Positions 38,601 to 51,167 of a DNA stretch of 64,000 bases are shown here, piece after piece (position 1 is the stretch's first letter; each line of letters starts with the position of its first letter). This stretch comes from Enoplosus armatus (taxonomy: Eukaryota; Chordata; Actinopteri; Centrarchiformes; Enoplosidae). A program made the translations under genes and the position numbers. The notes under the pieces were generated by a model, which had not been told where the DNA came from, ran no database searches, and worked only from the letters and a program-made list of their open reading frames with translations. Where the stretch lies: contig NC_092186.1 in the NCBI RefSeq assembly GCF_043641665.1, forward strand, positions 823,501 to 887,500, read 5' to 3'.

Positions 38601-41600
38601 CCCGCCAGAGAGTGAGGGACGGTCCCAAACGTCTCGCCAAGTACATGGACCTGACCGCCGACGGCCTGCTGGACGCAGAAGCTCAGGGACTCCTCACCGG
38701 CCTGAAGTCCCGCCTCTACGCCACGTGGCAGAAGACCCTCAACCTGCACTGTGTGGAGCTCAACAAAGGAAGCATCGACCCGAAGCGCAAAGAGCACGCT
38801 CAGTACCTGGACAGCGTCTGCGAGCAGTTCGTCTCACAGATGAAGGCCAGGATTGGAGCGGCGGTTGATTCGTCTGTGGAGGGGAGGAAGAGGAAGATTT
38901 GGGGAAGCACTGAGGAAGAAAGGGGGGATATCTCAGACCAAGTGGTTGAAGAGGTTGGACGGCATGTCGACACGAGCACCGAGCTGTGCAGAGGTCTCTA
39001 TGGCAGGGAGGGTCTTCTGGGAAAGCTCTGCTTAGCCATGTGGGAGTCCACCAACGTCCATCACGGCCCGCTGGTGGTGCACGGGGCTGCTGGGATGGGT
39101 AAGACGGCTCTGCTGTGCAAACTTGTCCAAGAGATGCGTAGCGTCCTGGAGGCCGGGGTGGTGGTGGTGATCAGGCTGCTGTCAGTCCGTCATCCTCAGA
39201 GACCCGACATCGACCACGTCCTCCGCAGCGTCTGCCTCCAGATCTGTGTGGCTTGTGGTTTGGCTCCACCCTCGCCGCTGACGGCCAACACTCACCTGGA
39301 GTTGCTCAGGTTCTTCAGGAACGTCCTCGCTGAGGTTTCCCAGCAGGGGAACACTCTGCTCATTGTCCTGGACGCCCTGGATCAGCTCTCAGACCAACAT
39401 CACGCTCACAAACTCCGCTGGCTGCCCTCCGACCTGCCACCCAATGTCCACCTGGTGGTTTCCATGGATACCAACAGTGAGGCGTTCACTAACATGCGGC
39501 TGAAGTTGGAGACATTGGGGAGTTTCTTTGAAGTTGAGCGTTTGTCTCGCGATGAAGGAAAACAGATCATGGAGTCGTACCTGCGAGCGTCTCAACGAAC
39601 TTTGACCCCCGAGCAGAGCGACGCCGTGCTGCGGAGCTTCGAACGGACCGGCTGTCCTCTGCACCTCAAACTGATTCTATCTGCAGCCAAACGCTGGACG
39701 TCCTTCACCCCGCTCACAGAGATACACCTGGGCGCCAGCACACAGGAAGTGATGTCACAGCTCTTCCTGATGCTGGAGGAGAAACATGGGAAGGAGCTGG
39801 TGGGCGGGGCCTTAGGATACATCACTCTGGCAAGGTGAGGGGGCTGTCGTGGAGACGTAACTGTGTGGTCACATGAAAGTCCCAGAAAAGAGAGTTGGTG
39901 TTAAGACTGTATGCTAGTGCTACTTAGCCTAAAAGCTTAGGTGTAGATGTTTGGAGTTCGCTCCTCAAATATGGTTTCAAATGAAGCGATTTGATTGGAT
40001 GGATGGAAATGTCAACATTGTTCAATTGACTGTGAATGCAAGAAGGGATTGTTTCATTGCAGTAACCTGAGGTTTCTCTGCTGAGCTATGGTTAAAAAAA
40101 CACATTTTTATCATTTTCATATCTACTATAACTCACAGGAAAGGATAAGGACAGGTCCAGAGAGAGAGACAGCACTGATGTGAGACTCGACCGTCTTATT
40201 TGTTTGTATCTGGGTCATGTGTCCCTACAGTGTTAGTGCTACAATAACAACAATGAAGACAATAAAATGTATTATTTTAAATAAATGTTACAAAGAACAA
40301 ACTGACGTCTTCTGACTCCACAGGGAAGGTCTGCTGGAGGCTGAACTGCGTGATGTCATGTCCCTGGATGATGATGTCATCAGTGAGGTGTACAGGTACT
40401 CCCTCCCTCCGACCCCCTCGTTGATCCGGCTGCCCTCCCTCCTCTGGGCTCGACTCAGAAGGGACCTCGAGGATCAACTGGAGGAGCGCTGGTCGGGCGG
40501 GGTCGCCACCGTCGCCTTCAACAACCGGTAAAGAAAAACATCTGATAAATGATCACAGTCACTCAGGTCAAAGGTCAATGTTTGAGTAAAATGTGTGCAG
40601 GCGTCTGTGCGAGGCAGTTTCGGCTCGGTATCTGACATCAGAGCGGCGGGGGCGGAGCCTCAGGATCCTGGCGGAGTACTTCCTGGGTCGGTGGTCGGGG
40701 AAACTGAAGCCGGTGGCTCTGCCGGGTCTGTCGCTGCTCCTCTCCGACAGAAAGGTACCTGAAACACCGCTGACTGACGCTGAGGGAAACATGAAGCTTT
40801 CAGTGTCTCCCAGCACCAGCAGGTCATTCTGGCTACTTTTAAACAGGTTTTAACACGACGATACCGTCAGGTTGTGCCAACACTTTCTAGAAGAAGATAT
40901 CTCACAGCTAGTTGTCAGTTTTCTTTTAGGTTTACTGGATATTCGTGCAACCCAAAGGATGAAAACTGTTCTTACCTTTATCGACACCACTGGGACAAAA
41001 TGTACACTCCCCAGAAGAAATGTCAGAATCTAACGAGCAGGTTGAAACGTCCTGATCTCATTCATGCTCTCCAGAGGATGAACCCTGTAGATTTAAAGTA
41101 CTTGTAGTACTCTGAGGCCTTCAGGCCCTAAGGAAAGATAAATCATCAAGATGTTGTTTGTTCTTTCCAGCACGCTCATATTTGTGGCAGTTTGATTGGT
41201 TCTGTGGCGTTGCAGGTCCCTCCCCAGCCGCTGTGGTTTGCTCCGGGATTGGCTAACGTCAGGAAGCTCCAGGAGCTGCCCTATCACCTGCTGCATGCTG
41301 GTCTGTGGGACGAGCTACGGCAGGATGTTATCGGTAAGATGTCGGAAGAGGTTCACTGTAATGTTAAATGATCATATGAAGATATAAAACAGAGCCAAAG
41401 GAAATATCATCACATCAGAGGGCCATTTCACAAAACCTAGATAGCAGATTAAACCGGGATTTTCCAGTTATCACTAACAGTGATCACTTACTTCTCTTTC
41501 TAGTTTCTGGATTTCCAAGTCCACTTTCCTCAGTGTGACTCAGGCTGTACAGCGTCTGGGTCCTTTTAAATGTATTTATATAAATATATATATATTCAAA

Positions 41601-44600
41601 TATATTTTCTATGAGCACCACATCAGTATTTCCATGAGACTGATCCAGCCTTCTGGGGTCCACCGACAGTCTCCTCATCGTCACCCTGCCACGTTCAATA
41701 GAGCTTGTATTGACCTCGTGTTGATGTCAAGTCTATGCCTTTAATGAATACTCCTCACTGGTACTGCAAGACAATATCAGACAGTCGACATAACACAAGG
41801 GGGCAGTTTCTGTAGTGGCACCTTCTAAGTCGTTTATACTCATTTGTATTTTGTAATCAACAGTTCATCGAGGCACGTTCTGCAAAATGCTCTTATACTA
41901 ATCTTGACTTGTTGCCAGGTTCTCTTTGGTCAGTCGTGTTTGTTCTGTCAGAACATTAACTGATAGGAGGAGTAAGCTGCCACACTAACACAGCATTGCA
42001 CGGTAATACCAGTTATTCAGAATGTTTTCTTCTTTCTCATATCTACACGAGAGATGTTTGAGTGTAACATATTCTGGCATTGTGGATTAGTCGTAATGGT
42101 AAATTTCCTGAATAACATCCACGGCTCTCTTTTAAGGCAAAGAGTTCAACTGTTCATTTGTGCAAATGACAAGTAACTCCTTGTGTGTGATTATGATGGT
42201 TCCAGCTAAGAGCAGTGGTCAGTAGATGCATGTTTTTAGGCTGCACGCTTGTTTAATCAGTTTCCTTTGTCACATATGATAAGATATTTACCTCTTCGTA
42301 AACGTCCATTAGTGGCCGTTGCTCGCTGCGTGTAAAGTGCGTGGCACGTGTCGCACCTCCTCGACCTGGCTTGGCCAACGTGAAACGCATTAAGGATCCA
42401 GGATGCTCTGACTAAACTAGGTCAAGCTGCGCTTTTCTTCCTGGATTTCTGAATCCGGCTCTTGTGAAATAGCCCTCAGATCAGAAAGCACCAATTAATG
42501 CTTTGTTTATGTTATTACAAACATCAAAACATAATCATCTGATTGATTAGTGTTGCACAAATAAAGTAAAAGCACACAAAGAGAGAGCTGAGCTATAATG
42601 GTTTTACCTTTTCACTCACTGCTACAATCAGTCTATTTTTGGCACTCGTGTAAATGTTTGTTTTCCCTTTTTATTATTATTAATTTTATTAGATGATCAA
42701 TTGATCAATCAGTCAAGCAGATTAGTAGAATATCGGCACGCAGGTTTGGTCAGTTTCAGTCACTTTATGTGTGATTTTCTAATTTAAAGTTCAGCACTTC
42801 ATCGTTCTCGGTTCCTGCAGAAGATTCATTGAAAGTCTTGCTGGTTTTCAGGCAGTGCTGAGTGGCTGTACTGTAAGAGCAGGGTGTGTGGAGTGTCCAG
42901 CGTGATCCAGGACCTGGACCAGTGCGCCCAGTACATGGACTGCACTGAGACCGGACTGGTCCGAGACTCTCTGGTCCTGATCAAACCCAGTCTGGACTTC
43001 CTGGATGGTCACATGGGTCAGTTATTCAATATTACATATTTTTACAATTTTCATTCCAAATGTTTCCAAACATTGGAGGTGTAAGAAAAGGTGCATAAAA
43101 TACAACAACCTCTGGCTGCAGATATGTCCCTGTTTTACACCGAGCTGTTAGCCAGACTCTGCTCCTTGGCCACGCCTTTCCCCTCTGTGATTGGACGGCT
43201 GTGCAGCCAATGTGAGGAGTGGTTACTGACGTGTCTGGAGCCGGTCCTCGTTCCCAAGTGCAGTTTCCTGCAGCCGCCAGGGGGGGCGCTACAACACACA
43301 CTGACTGGACTACAAGGAGGTCAGAAATATTACATGGTACTCTGAAAGAAGTATAATGTTAAAGTAGAGCTGAGTGATTTACAGTTTTTACTCAGACGCA
43401 ATTTTAGTTCTAACTTTTCTCAACTTTTCTAAATTAAACAATGACTCCTCAAAGATGTTTATGGACACAGTTCAGGGGTGGAAGCTGTACTCAGGCCTTT
43501 TACTTCAGTAAAAGTAGTAGTACCACAGTGCAGAAATACTCTGAATTTGAAATTCTTGTGAGGTACAAAAGTATTAGCATCGAAATATATTTAAAGTACC
43601 AAAAGTAAAAGTACCCAGTATGCAGAATGGCCCATTTGAGAATAATATATATTATATTATTGGATTATAATTATTGATGCATTCATGTGTTCATCACTTT
43701 AATGCTGCAGCTGGTGAGTGTTTATAAAAGTTGGAGGTCATTTTTGGGGCATTTTATTTTTATTTGACATCATCACACTGTGAAGTCTGCGCTGGTGATG
43801 ATGTCATCACTGCTGGTGATGATGTCATCACACTGTGAAGTCTGCGCTGGTGATGATGTCATCACACTGAAGTCTGCGCTGGTGATGATGTCATCACTGC
43901 TGGTGATGATGTCATCCCACTGTGAAGTCTGCGCTGGTGATGACATCATCACACTGTGAAGTCTGCACTGGTGATGACATCATCACACTGTGAAGTCTGC
44001 GCTGGTGATGACATCATCACACTGTGAAGTCTGCGCTGGTGATGACATCATCACACTGTGATGTCTGTGATGTCTGCGCTGGTGATGACATCATCACACT
44101 GTGAAGTCTGCGCTGGTGATGATGTCATCACTGCTGGTGATGATGTCTTGCGTCTTGTTTAAAACTATGTAGACCACAAATACTGGAATTCATTTTATAG
44201 AAAATAATCAAGATGAAAATAACAATGTTGGTTTATCCCTGAGTCGAGCTGTGTGAGGTGAGACAGGTGCAGCAGCAGAGCTTGTACCTGTCGCTGTGTC
44301 TTCAGGTGTTCTCTGTCTGGACGTCGGCGTGGAGGCGGAGCTTCTGGTCGCAGGGTCAGATGACGGCGTGGTGGCGGTCTGGAGCCTCGCTGCCCAGCAG
44401 CTCATACACTCACTGCTGGGACACACGGGTCAGCCTGTGTTGATTAAAGAATATTAATAACGAAATGATATTCATATTAATATTAATAATGATGATAATA
44501 ATAAATAGTTTCCTGTGTAATCCGTGCTGCGTAGGGGCGGTTCTGTCCGTCAAGCTGATTGACAGCCCCGCCCACTGCCTCTCATTGGCTGCTGATGGCT

Positions 44601-47600
44601 CTCTGAGGAGGTGGAGCCTGATGAACGGCCAACAGGTGCGCTGCATCCAGGAGGCGGTGCCTGTTGACTCCGCCCCTTCCTCAGTACACCTCCACCTGTC
44701 TGAACAGCTGCTCTTTGTTTACACCGGGACACAGGTACTTCGACTAGTTTCTGCTACTACTACTGCTAGTACTACTCTTGCTGCCAGTATTTTTAGTGCT
44801 AGTTGTGTCTTTTTGTCTTTGTTTTGTCTCTAACTTGAAAGCGAGGACACATTTGTTGGTCACACTCCCGAGATGGTATCTTTTTCTCCTGCGTGGTTTG
44901 AATGCTCTTATTGTAAGTCGCTTTGGAAGAAAAAGTCATGTAAAGTTGTGTACAGTGTGGGGCAAGTTACTCAGGACGTGTAATAAGTTACTTTTTACTT
45001 TTTACTCCTTTAAAAGGAATAATATTACTTTACTTATTACTTGGTATCAAAAGTAATTTGTTATGCAGAGATATTTTCTTTTCATGATGGGACGATTATT
45101 TCAAGAAGTCCCACCTGCCGTGTGTAAGGTACAGAGTACATGGTACACAGTACAGAGTACACGGTACAGAGTACACGGTACACAGTACACGGTACACAGT
45201 ACAGAGTACACGGTACAGAGTACACGGTACACGGTCCAGAGTACAGAGTACACAGTACAGAGTACACAGCACAGAGTACAGAGTACACAGTACACAGTAC
45301 AGAGTACACAGCACACAGTACAGAGTACACAGCACACAGTACAGAGTACAGAGTACACAGTACAGAGTACACAGTACAGAGTACACAGCACACAGTACAG
45401 AGTACACAGCACACAGTACAGAGTACAGAGTACACAGTACAGAGTACACAGTACAGAGTACACAGCACACAGTACACAGTACACAGCACACAGCACACAG
45501 TACAGAGTACACAGTACACAGTACACAGCACACAGTACACAGTACACAGCACACAGTACAGAGTACACAGTACACAGTACATGGTGTGTGGTGTGCCCTG
45601 TAAATGTTGCTCAGTGCACTTTCCTCTTGAATTACAGCCCTTGACTTTAGGAACGTTCCGTGGGTTCGATCACCAGCTTTGTGTTGCTGTTGCAGGTGAA
45701 GGTGTGGACGCTGGACGCAGCTGAGCTCCTCAGCTGCAGCAGCGATGAAGGCTCGGTGGTTCTGGGAGTTCTGGAAGAATCTGTAGTTTCTCTGTCTGGT
45801 TCTGGTCTGGTGAGAATCTCTCATCCTGTTAATGGGACTCAAAGTGTGAAGCCTCAGCTGGAAAACTCACAGCGGAGTTTGACTCTTATGAACTCTGTTA
45901 TTTCACCAAAACGTGGGAAAGTGTTCGTGGTTTCTAAAGAAGGATTCCTCCATCAGGTGAGTTTTTCATGCGTCTGTTTTGGGTTTTTTAGAGTGTGAAA
46001 AGCTTTACGGACTCACAGTGTGTCTGTAGTCGTGTTAGTTGACTGACAGCACGCAGTAAGACGGAGTTCATAGGTCACAGTCGACAGACCCAAACACACT
46101 ATTCTTATATTCTTCAGTATTCAACATTAAAACCACAACATGGTTATTTTGTCGTCTGCTACACAAGACCGTAACCCATGATGATGACATTCACCTTCCT
46201 GTCTGCAGATTTCCAGGACGGGGAAACAGACAGCCGTCGAGTTTCCTCTGCTTCCGTCTTTGCTTTCAGTTACTGAAGATGAAAAAATACTGATGGCAGG
46301 TACGAGTCAGGTTTAACTCTGTGGCACCCAAACGTTTTCAGTCTCAGCAGCCTTTACTTCTTTGTCTCAGACTCAAACATTTCTTAAAGCTGTCAGTATG
46401 TCAGCCTGTCTTATGAAAACGATGCCTTCGCATTAGCTGTAACATAACTGCTTATTCAACAGGTTTTTAATGTGTTTATGACTTATTTCTTCCGTTTTGA
46501 CTAGTTTGACAACATAAAAATGTAGCTAATTTAAAATATCACCCTGTTTTTTTGAGGTGGGACATTATTCAGACAATAAAATAATTGAAATGACTGCGGC
46601 ACCACTGGCCCGTCCTTTAGGAAGCCCAGGTTGCCGTGGCACCTACAAAGAGGGAAACCACTGCCTGCACACTCAAACATTCACATCGCTCGTTGGAGCA
46701 AAGATCTGATTGAATCTGAAGTCCTCTGTGATGGTGACGCTGGTTCAGTGCTTCTCTCAGGGTAAACTCAGCGTCTTCCAGCTGATGTGCGTCTCTGTCC
46801 TCTGCAGGCAGCGATCGGACTCTGAGCCTCTTCAACATCAACAGAGACTCTGTGGACAGATTCCTCGACCTCCAACACGATGACGCCGTTTTGTCCGCCT
46901 GCGTCTCCTCAGACTGCAGGCTGCTCGCCTCCGGAGCTGCTGACCAACTCATACGAGTAAGATATGAGAATACACAATTAATGTTATATTCCACTTCATT
47001 TAATTTAGCCTGTGTATTTAAAAGTAGTGAAAAATGTCCAAATGTACACATTTCTATCAAGCAATGCAATGCTAAGCTAAACTAGCTAGTGCTCGGTGGC
47101 CAAATTAACATCTCCATGTACATTTCATTCCTGGCAGCTCCTTCACAGTAAAAGCCCTCCAGCTCCTTCACAGTAAAAGCTCCTCCAGCTCCTTTACTGT
47201 GAAGCAGCTGCAGGCAAACAACATACACAAGATTAGCTTATGCTTATAAAAGTTTTAGATATTGTAGGGTAGAAAAGGCGTCATACAACTCCAGCTTTAT
47301 GAATCTCACTGCAGCCTGAGTTGTTACAAGCAGAACTCTGAACCTCACAGCAGCAGCATTTATGTGTTCCTGTTGTCTTGCATGAACTCTGTCAGATCTG
47401 GTCGGTGACCACCGGTGGGTTGTTGGACACTCTGTGTGGTTCAGACGCCCCCGTCTCCTCAGTCGTTCTGTATCGCGGCTTCGTGGTTTCAGCCTCGACG
47501 GCCGCTGCTGGCGTCCGTCTGTGGAGTCTGAAATACGACGACCGCCACAAACCCACCGCCCACATCCCTGCAGGCTGCGCCCACGTCGCCGTCACTAAAG

Positions 47601-49201
47601 ACGCAGACCGGGTTTTCTATGTCCGACAGCAGAGCCAGAGAGAGGTCATCAGCTGGAACAACCACACAGGCCAGTGCAGAGCAAAGTCACAGGAAAGAGA
47701 ATGAACTGCTTTTCAATGCACTTGTTTGTGGTTTTGGTAATATATATCTACCTCCATTAGCTTGCTTTGGTGATCATGTTCATCCAAACTAAAGTTATTC
47801 ACAAATGTGAAAAACCAGCACCTTCAGCAGGTGGAGAGTCCAGCTGCTCTGAAACCTCCTCCTGGATCTCCCTGCAGGTTCTCTATCGGAGCGTTTGGCG
47901 GTCTCTGCTGAGGTGTGCTGTCTGGAGTTAGCGCAGCACAAGCGCCTGCTGTTCTGCGGTCTGACCACCGGCACCGTCCTCATCTACCCGTTAGCCCTGC
48001 CCCAGGAGACGCTCTGCATCCCCCCTCCGGAGAGCCTCTCCAGGGTGCTCTGCCTGGCCGTCAGCTCCCAGGAGAAGCACATGGCAGTGGCCTACGAGGA
48101 CTCTGTGTGTCTGTTCGAGATCACCACCAGAGACAGCTTCCCCACGGTGGAGGGACCCCTGAAGGGGTTCCCCCTGTCCTTGCTCCACGCCCCGCTGTCC
48201 TCCATGGCCCTGCTGTCCGACCGCAGGCTGTTGTACGGGACGAGCTGTGGGGAGGTGAAGCTCTACGACTTCAGCAGAGGCAGCAGCTCCGGTCTGGAGC
48301 CACATCGCAGCAGAGTGACCTGTGTGACGGCCAGTAACTGGGGGACCCACGCCCTGGTGGGCTCAGAGGACGCCGTTCAGAGGCTGTGGGCCCTGAACCC
48401 GCTGGTCCTGGACCACACCATGGAGTACAAGGTCAGACCCACTGTACACCTGCAGTAAACCACCTTGTACCTCCATCAGATTATATACACGTAACATAAC
48501 TGCAGGTCATCTTCCAAAACCATCAGAATCAAATATTACTTTTAATGTTAATGTAGTTTAACTACCTTTACAATAATAAAAAGAAAGAGACATAAACCAA
48601 ATGCTGTACATCCAAAACACTCAAACAGGTTCCTTCTGTTGTCTGTTGATGTCCAGGGTTTTTTCTTCGAGGGCGTCCTCTCTGCTGCTTTCTCTGACAG
48701 CGACCAGTTCGTCTTCACAGGATCTCAGGACAGAAGCGTCAAAGTCTGGGACGTTGCTACAGGTACGAGTCCGACACGTTTCCAAACCATTTGTGAATCA
48801 CGTCAGACTGACAGGGATCGTAGTTTACATCCTGCACTTTGAATAGAGAGGTCACGTGGGCCGTCAGCTGTTCCGGTTTCTTCCTTTCAGGAAACCTGCT
48901 GTACGTTCAGTACGTCTACTCCCCCGTCGTCAGGATGGTGACCTTCAGGAACGGCTTCGTGGCCTTGTCTCAGCAGGGCTCCGTCATCAGAGAGGTGTTT
49001 CGCTGTCCGGACCACGTCAGTCCGGACTACAACCCTCTGAGGAACGTCAAGGCCCAGTACCGGGTCACCTCCAGGGAGAAGAACCGGGGCGGCCAGCAGG
49101 CCTCCGCGTCCGACCTCCAGGACTTCAACCCGGCACAGTTAAACCTGAACCTCATGAGCATGCTCAGAGCCAAACCCTCCTCCGCCTGTCTCATACTGTA
49201 G
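35662..49201 (+). CDS. nwd1: NACHT and WD repeat domain-containing protein 1
   Basis: NLR-like STAND ATPase with WD repeats. Nineteen coding exons: 35662-35812, 36800-36885, 36991-37107, 38088-38442, 38523-39834, 40324-40527, 40601-40754, 41216-41333, 42852-43016, 43122-43319, 44306-44428, 44535-44734, 45696-45956, 46209-46299, 46808-46956, 47396-47669, 47878-48431, 48657-48762 and 48891-49201. They total 4929 nt (1642 residues; human about 1560), in frame throughout. An N-terminal DUF4062-type segment (MIRVFIGSTFTDMSSERKAL, VVDLRWGIR) leads to the NACHT domain, with Walker A GAAGMGKT at about residue 424 and Walker B LLIVLDALDQL. WD repeats fill residues from about 950 to the end (VAGSDDGVVAVWSL, FTGSQDRSVKVWDV). 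The ATG at 35662 has A at -3 and G at +4; the in-frame ATG at 35779 is an alternative. Exon 16 must end with a GC donor (CAG|GCCAGT) to stay in frame. nwd2 is the nearest paralogue. Confidence 0.9.
37437..37620 (+). mobile_element. dispersed element ('GGCTGCAA..TTTCATTATTGAT' type), in nwd1 intron
   Basis: 'tcattttcattattgatgaa' at the start, 'tttggtctgtagaacgtcag' inside and 'tactaatcatttcagctttt' at the end follow the same plan as the longer copy at 59366-59690. A degenerate third copy may lie at about 51290-51535. Confidence 0.5.
43470..43730 (-). mobile_element. AGTACTT-rich element in nwd1 intron 10
   Basis: 'gtggaagctgtactcaggcc', 'cagtaaaagtagtagtacca' and 'gtaccaaaagtaaaagtacc' are related to the reverse complement of the right half of the 22760 copy. 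'attcatgtgttcatcacttt' also matches, in inverted orientation, the interior of the 7288 copy. Confidence 0.5.
43770..44150. repeat. 34-bp minisatellite with TGATGACATCATCA palindromes
   Basis: About eleven units of roughly 34 bp, or a shorter 20-bp variant, in nwd1 intron 10. Each contains TGATGATGTCATCA or TGATGACATCATCA followed by CACTGTGAAGTCTGCGCTGG. TGACATCA and TGATGTCA resemble variant CRE/AP-1 sites, present here in tandem. Confidence 0.9.
45126..45590. repeat. GTACAGAGTACACA minisatellite
   Basis: About 460 bp of short units (GTACAGA, GTACACA, GCACACA, and GTACACG at the left end) in nwd1 intron 12, about 100 bp upstream of exon 13. It lacks stops in several frames because of its composition. 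The 150-250-residue Cys/Val/Leu or Ser/Thr/Gln-rich frames are artefacts. Confidence 0.95.
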
Positions 49202-49350
49202 GGCAATGGGACCCAAACTGGGGCCCCGGGACCCCGGGACCCCCAGCGGACTCTAGGTTCTGGGGGGTTTCAAAAGAAAATGAGGAAAAATGTATTTTCA
49301 TTATTAAGAAGTTCATTCGTTCAGTTGTGATCCGGGTTAATGTACATGAC

Positions 49351-49408
<58 letters not shown>

Positions 49409-51167
49409 GATGTTTACTGTATATATATATGTGTGTATATATATATACAGTAAACAACACTATAAAATATACTAAAACATCTTTCTAGGTTTCTGATCCT
49501 CATATTTTTACCAAAACATGGCTAAATCCTTTCTTCCGTTTGTTGAATGCACCTGCTTACAAAGGTTGAGAGGAACAAATGTAAACAGATAAAGGTGCAA
49601 CAGTTTACACTGTTCAGCCATGTTTTGGCAAAAATATGAGGGTTTTAGATGAAGTATAGCCTTCAGATAGAGCTGGACCGCAGAGGTGGTTTCAGATGTC
49701 TCGTATGGACTACATGTGAATATTGTAACTGCTGTGAAGTCAAACTGCCTTCGGCTGCTGTCCTCTGAAGAACCACGCTTCAAACTGACTACGGAGGGTG
49801 AGTATTTCATTCTCAAAAGATCACTTTTCAGTGGAATATTCCTTTAAAATAGTTCAAAATGCTGCTAGAACCCTTTCCTGGTCCAGACCTTTGAATCTGC
49901 CCACTCCACCGAGTTGACTGATTCTGGTCCGGCATCCTGACGTGGAACAGCGGCTTCGCTGTTAAAAAAGTGATTAGCCAATCAGCACCACAGAGGGACG
50001 CCGCTGTCGAGCTGTATGCCGGGCTACATGGAGAATTACCCCGACATCTCAGAAACGTTCACTTAATGGCCTCTCCTTGGCATCTGGGCTCCTGAATATT
50101 ATTCTTCAATTTGATACGATCCCACTTGTCTTCTCAATATCGCCCAACATCATAATTAGTTTTACTTTGCTCCGCTCTTAAAACCCCGGCAAAACCAGTA
50201 CGTTGACGTGGCTACTACAGCGTCGACTTCAGTGGACGTTAGATTCAGGCGCGTCCGTTGGTCTCTTGTGATTGGTCAGCGAAAATCCATTAGAATGGTT
50301 TGGAGTGGAGGCCACGTCAGACTGATGAAACAGATGGATGAATGTGAGGTGAGCTGGTGAGGATGCTGACTTTTTGGGACCTGTTAGCCTTTAGCCTTTA
50401 GCCTTTAGCCTTTAGCGTGACCGACCTATGAATCACTGTCACATCTATTTATCTTTGTTCAGTGACTCAAATAATAAAATAAAAGGTAACTCAGTGTGAT
50501 GTTGTAGCTCCAGTCTTTTTTGCACCTTTACACAGTGCTGAGTTGGCATTATATCATGTTTGATTCATTCACTAAAGTGTCCAAACTCTGAGTTCATCAC
50601 CTCCCCAAATACAAACTGCTCTGCCTTCTGGGTGGAGGCTGTCTGCTCTCCATATAAATGAAGACAGTAACATGTTTATTACTTGTGCCACAAACAAACC
50701 TACACTCTTACAAACAGCCATATACACACACAGCTAACGTTAACTTTAGCTAGCCGAGCAAATCTGCCAGCGACTGTTTCCCCGGTGGAAATCACTAGAA
50801 CGTATAGATGGAAACAAACAGTCCACTCCTCCTCTTCCTCCTCAGGTTTAACAACGTTAACAACAAATAAGTGAGATTTCTCAGGTAACAGTTGGGTCCA
50901 CCTGAGACAACAGAAACACGATTGGGTCGTAAACTCAGAGAGCAGATAAAAGCTTTTCCTGTGAATCAGAGTTAAACATTAACAGAAGCGTCGTGACCTG
51001 CTGCTTCAGCTGGCACACCAACACCACCTGAGCCACTGATCTACAGTCTGCTCTTAGTTTCACGCTCAGCGTCTGAAGTCTCAACTCGAACTCTGACGCT
51101 GCAGGTTTAACTCTTGTGGAGGTTTTTACAACTTTGCTTTTTCTTCAGCCTGAGCGGAGAACCGGCG
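49202..51167. other. nwd1 3'UTR and intergenic DNA up to the MAP17-like gene
   Basis: Contains a (TA)n run (49356-49403) and a 20-bp-arm hairpin (49411-49456), both probably in the nwd1 3'UTR. A segment near 49845-49900 ('aaaatagttcaaaatgctgc') resembles the 3' part of a non-LTR retrotransposon. A possible late AATAAA cluster occurs near 50469-50482. An acceptor-like tttttcttcag ends near 51148, just before the next ATG, so that gene may have a leader exon. No further coding exon is supported. Confidence 0.5.
49411..49456 (+). other. perfect 20-bp inverted repeat in the nwd1 3' region
   Basis: Left arm TGTTTACTGTATATATATAT (49411-49430), loop GTGTGT, right arm 49437-49456, the exact reverse complement. 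It would form an AU-rich hairpin in a transcript from either strand. It starts 210 bp after the nwd1 stop and directly follows a (TA)n microsatellite. Confidence 0.7.

Noticed and set aside
45063..45842. Long frames of repeated Tyr-Thr-Val-Gln-Ser or Val-Leu-Cys-Thr
   Set aside because: Translation of the GTACAGA/GTACACA minisatellite in nwd1 intron 12.
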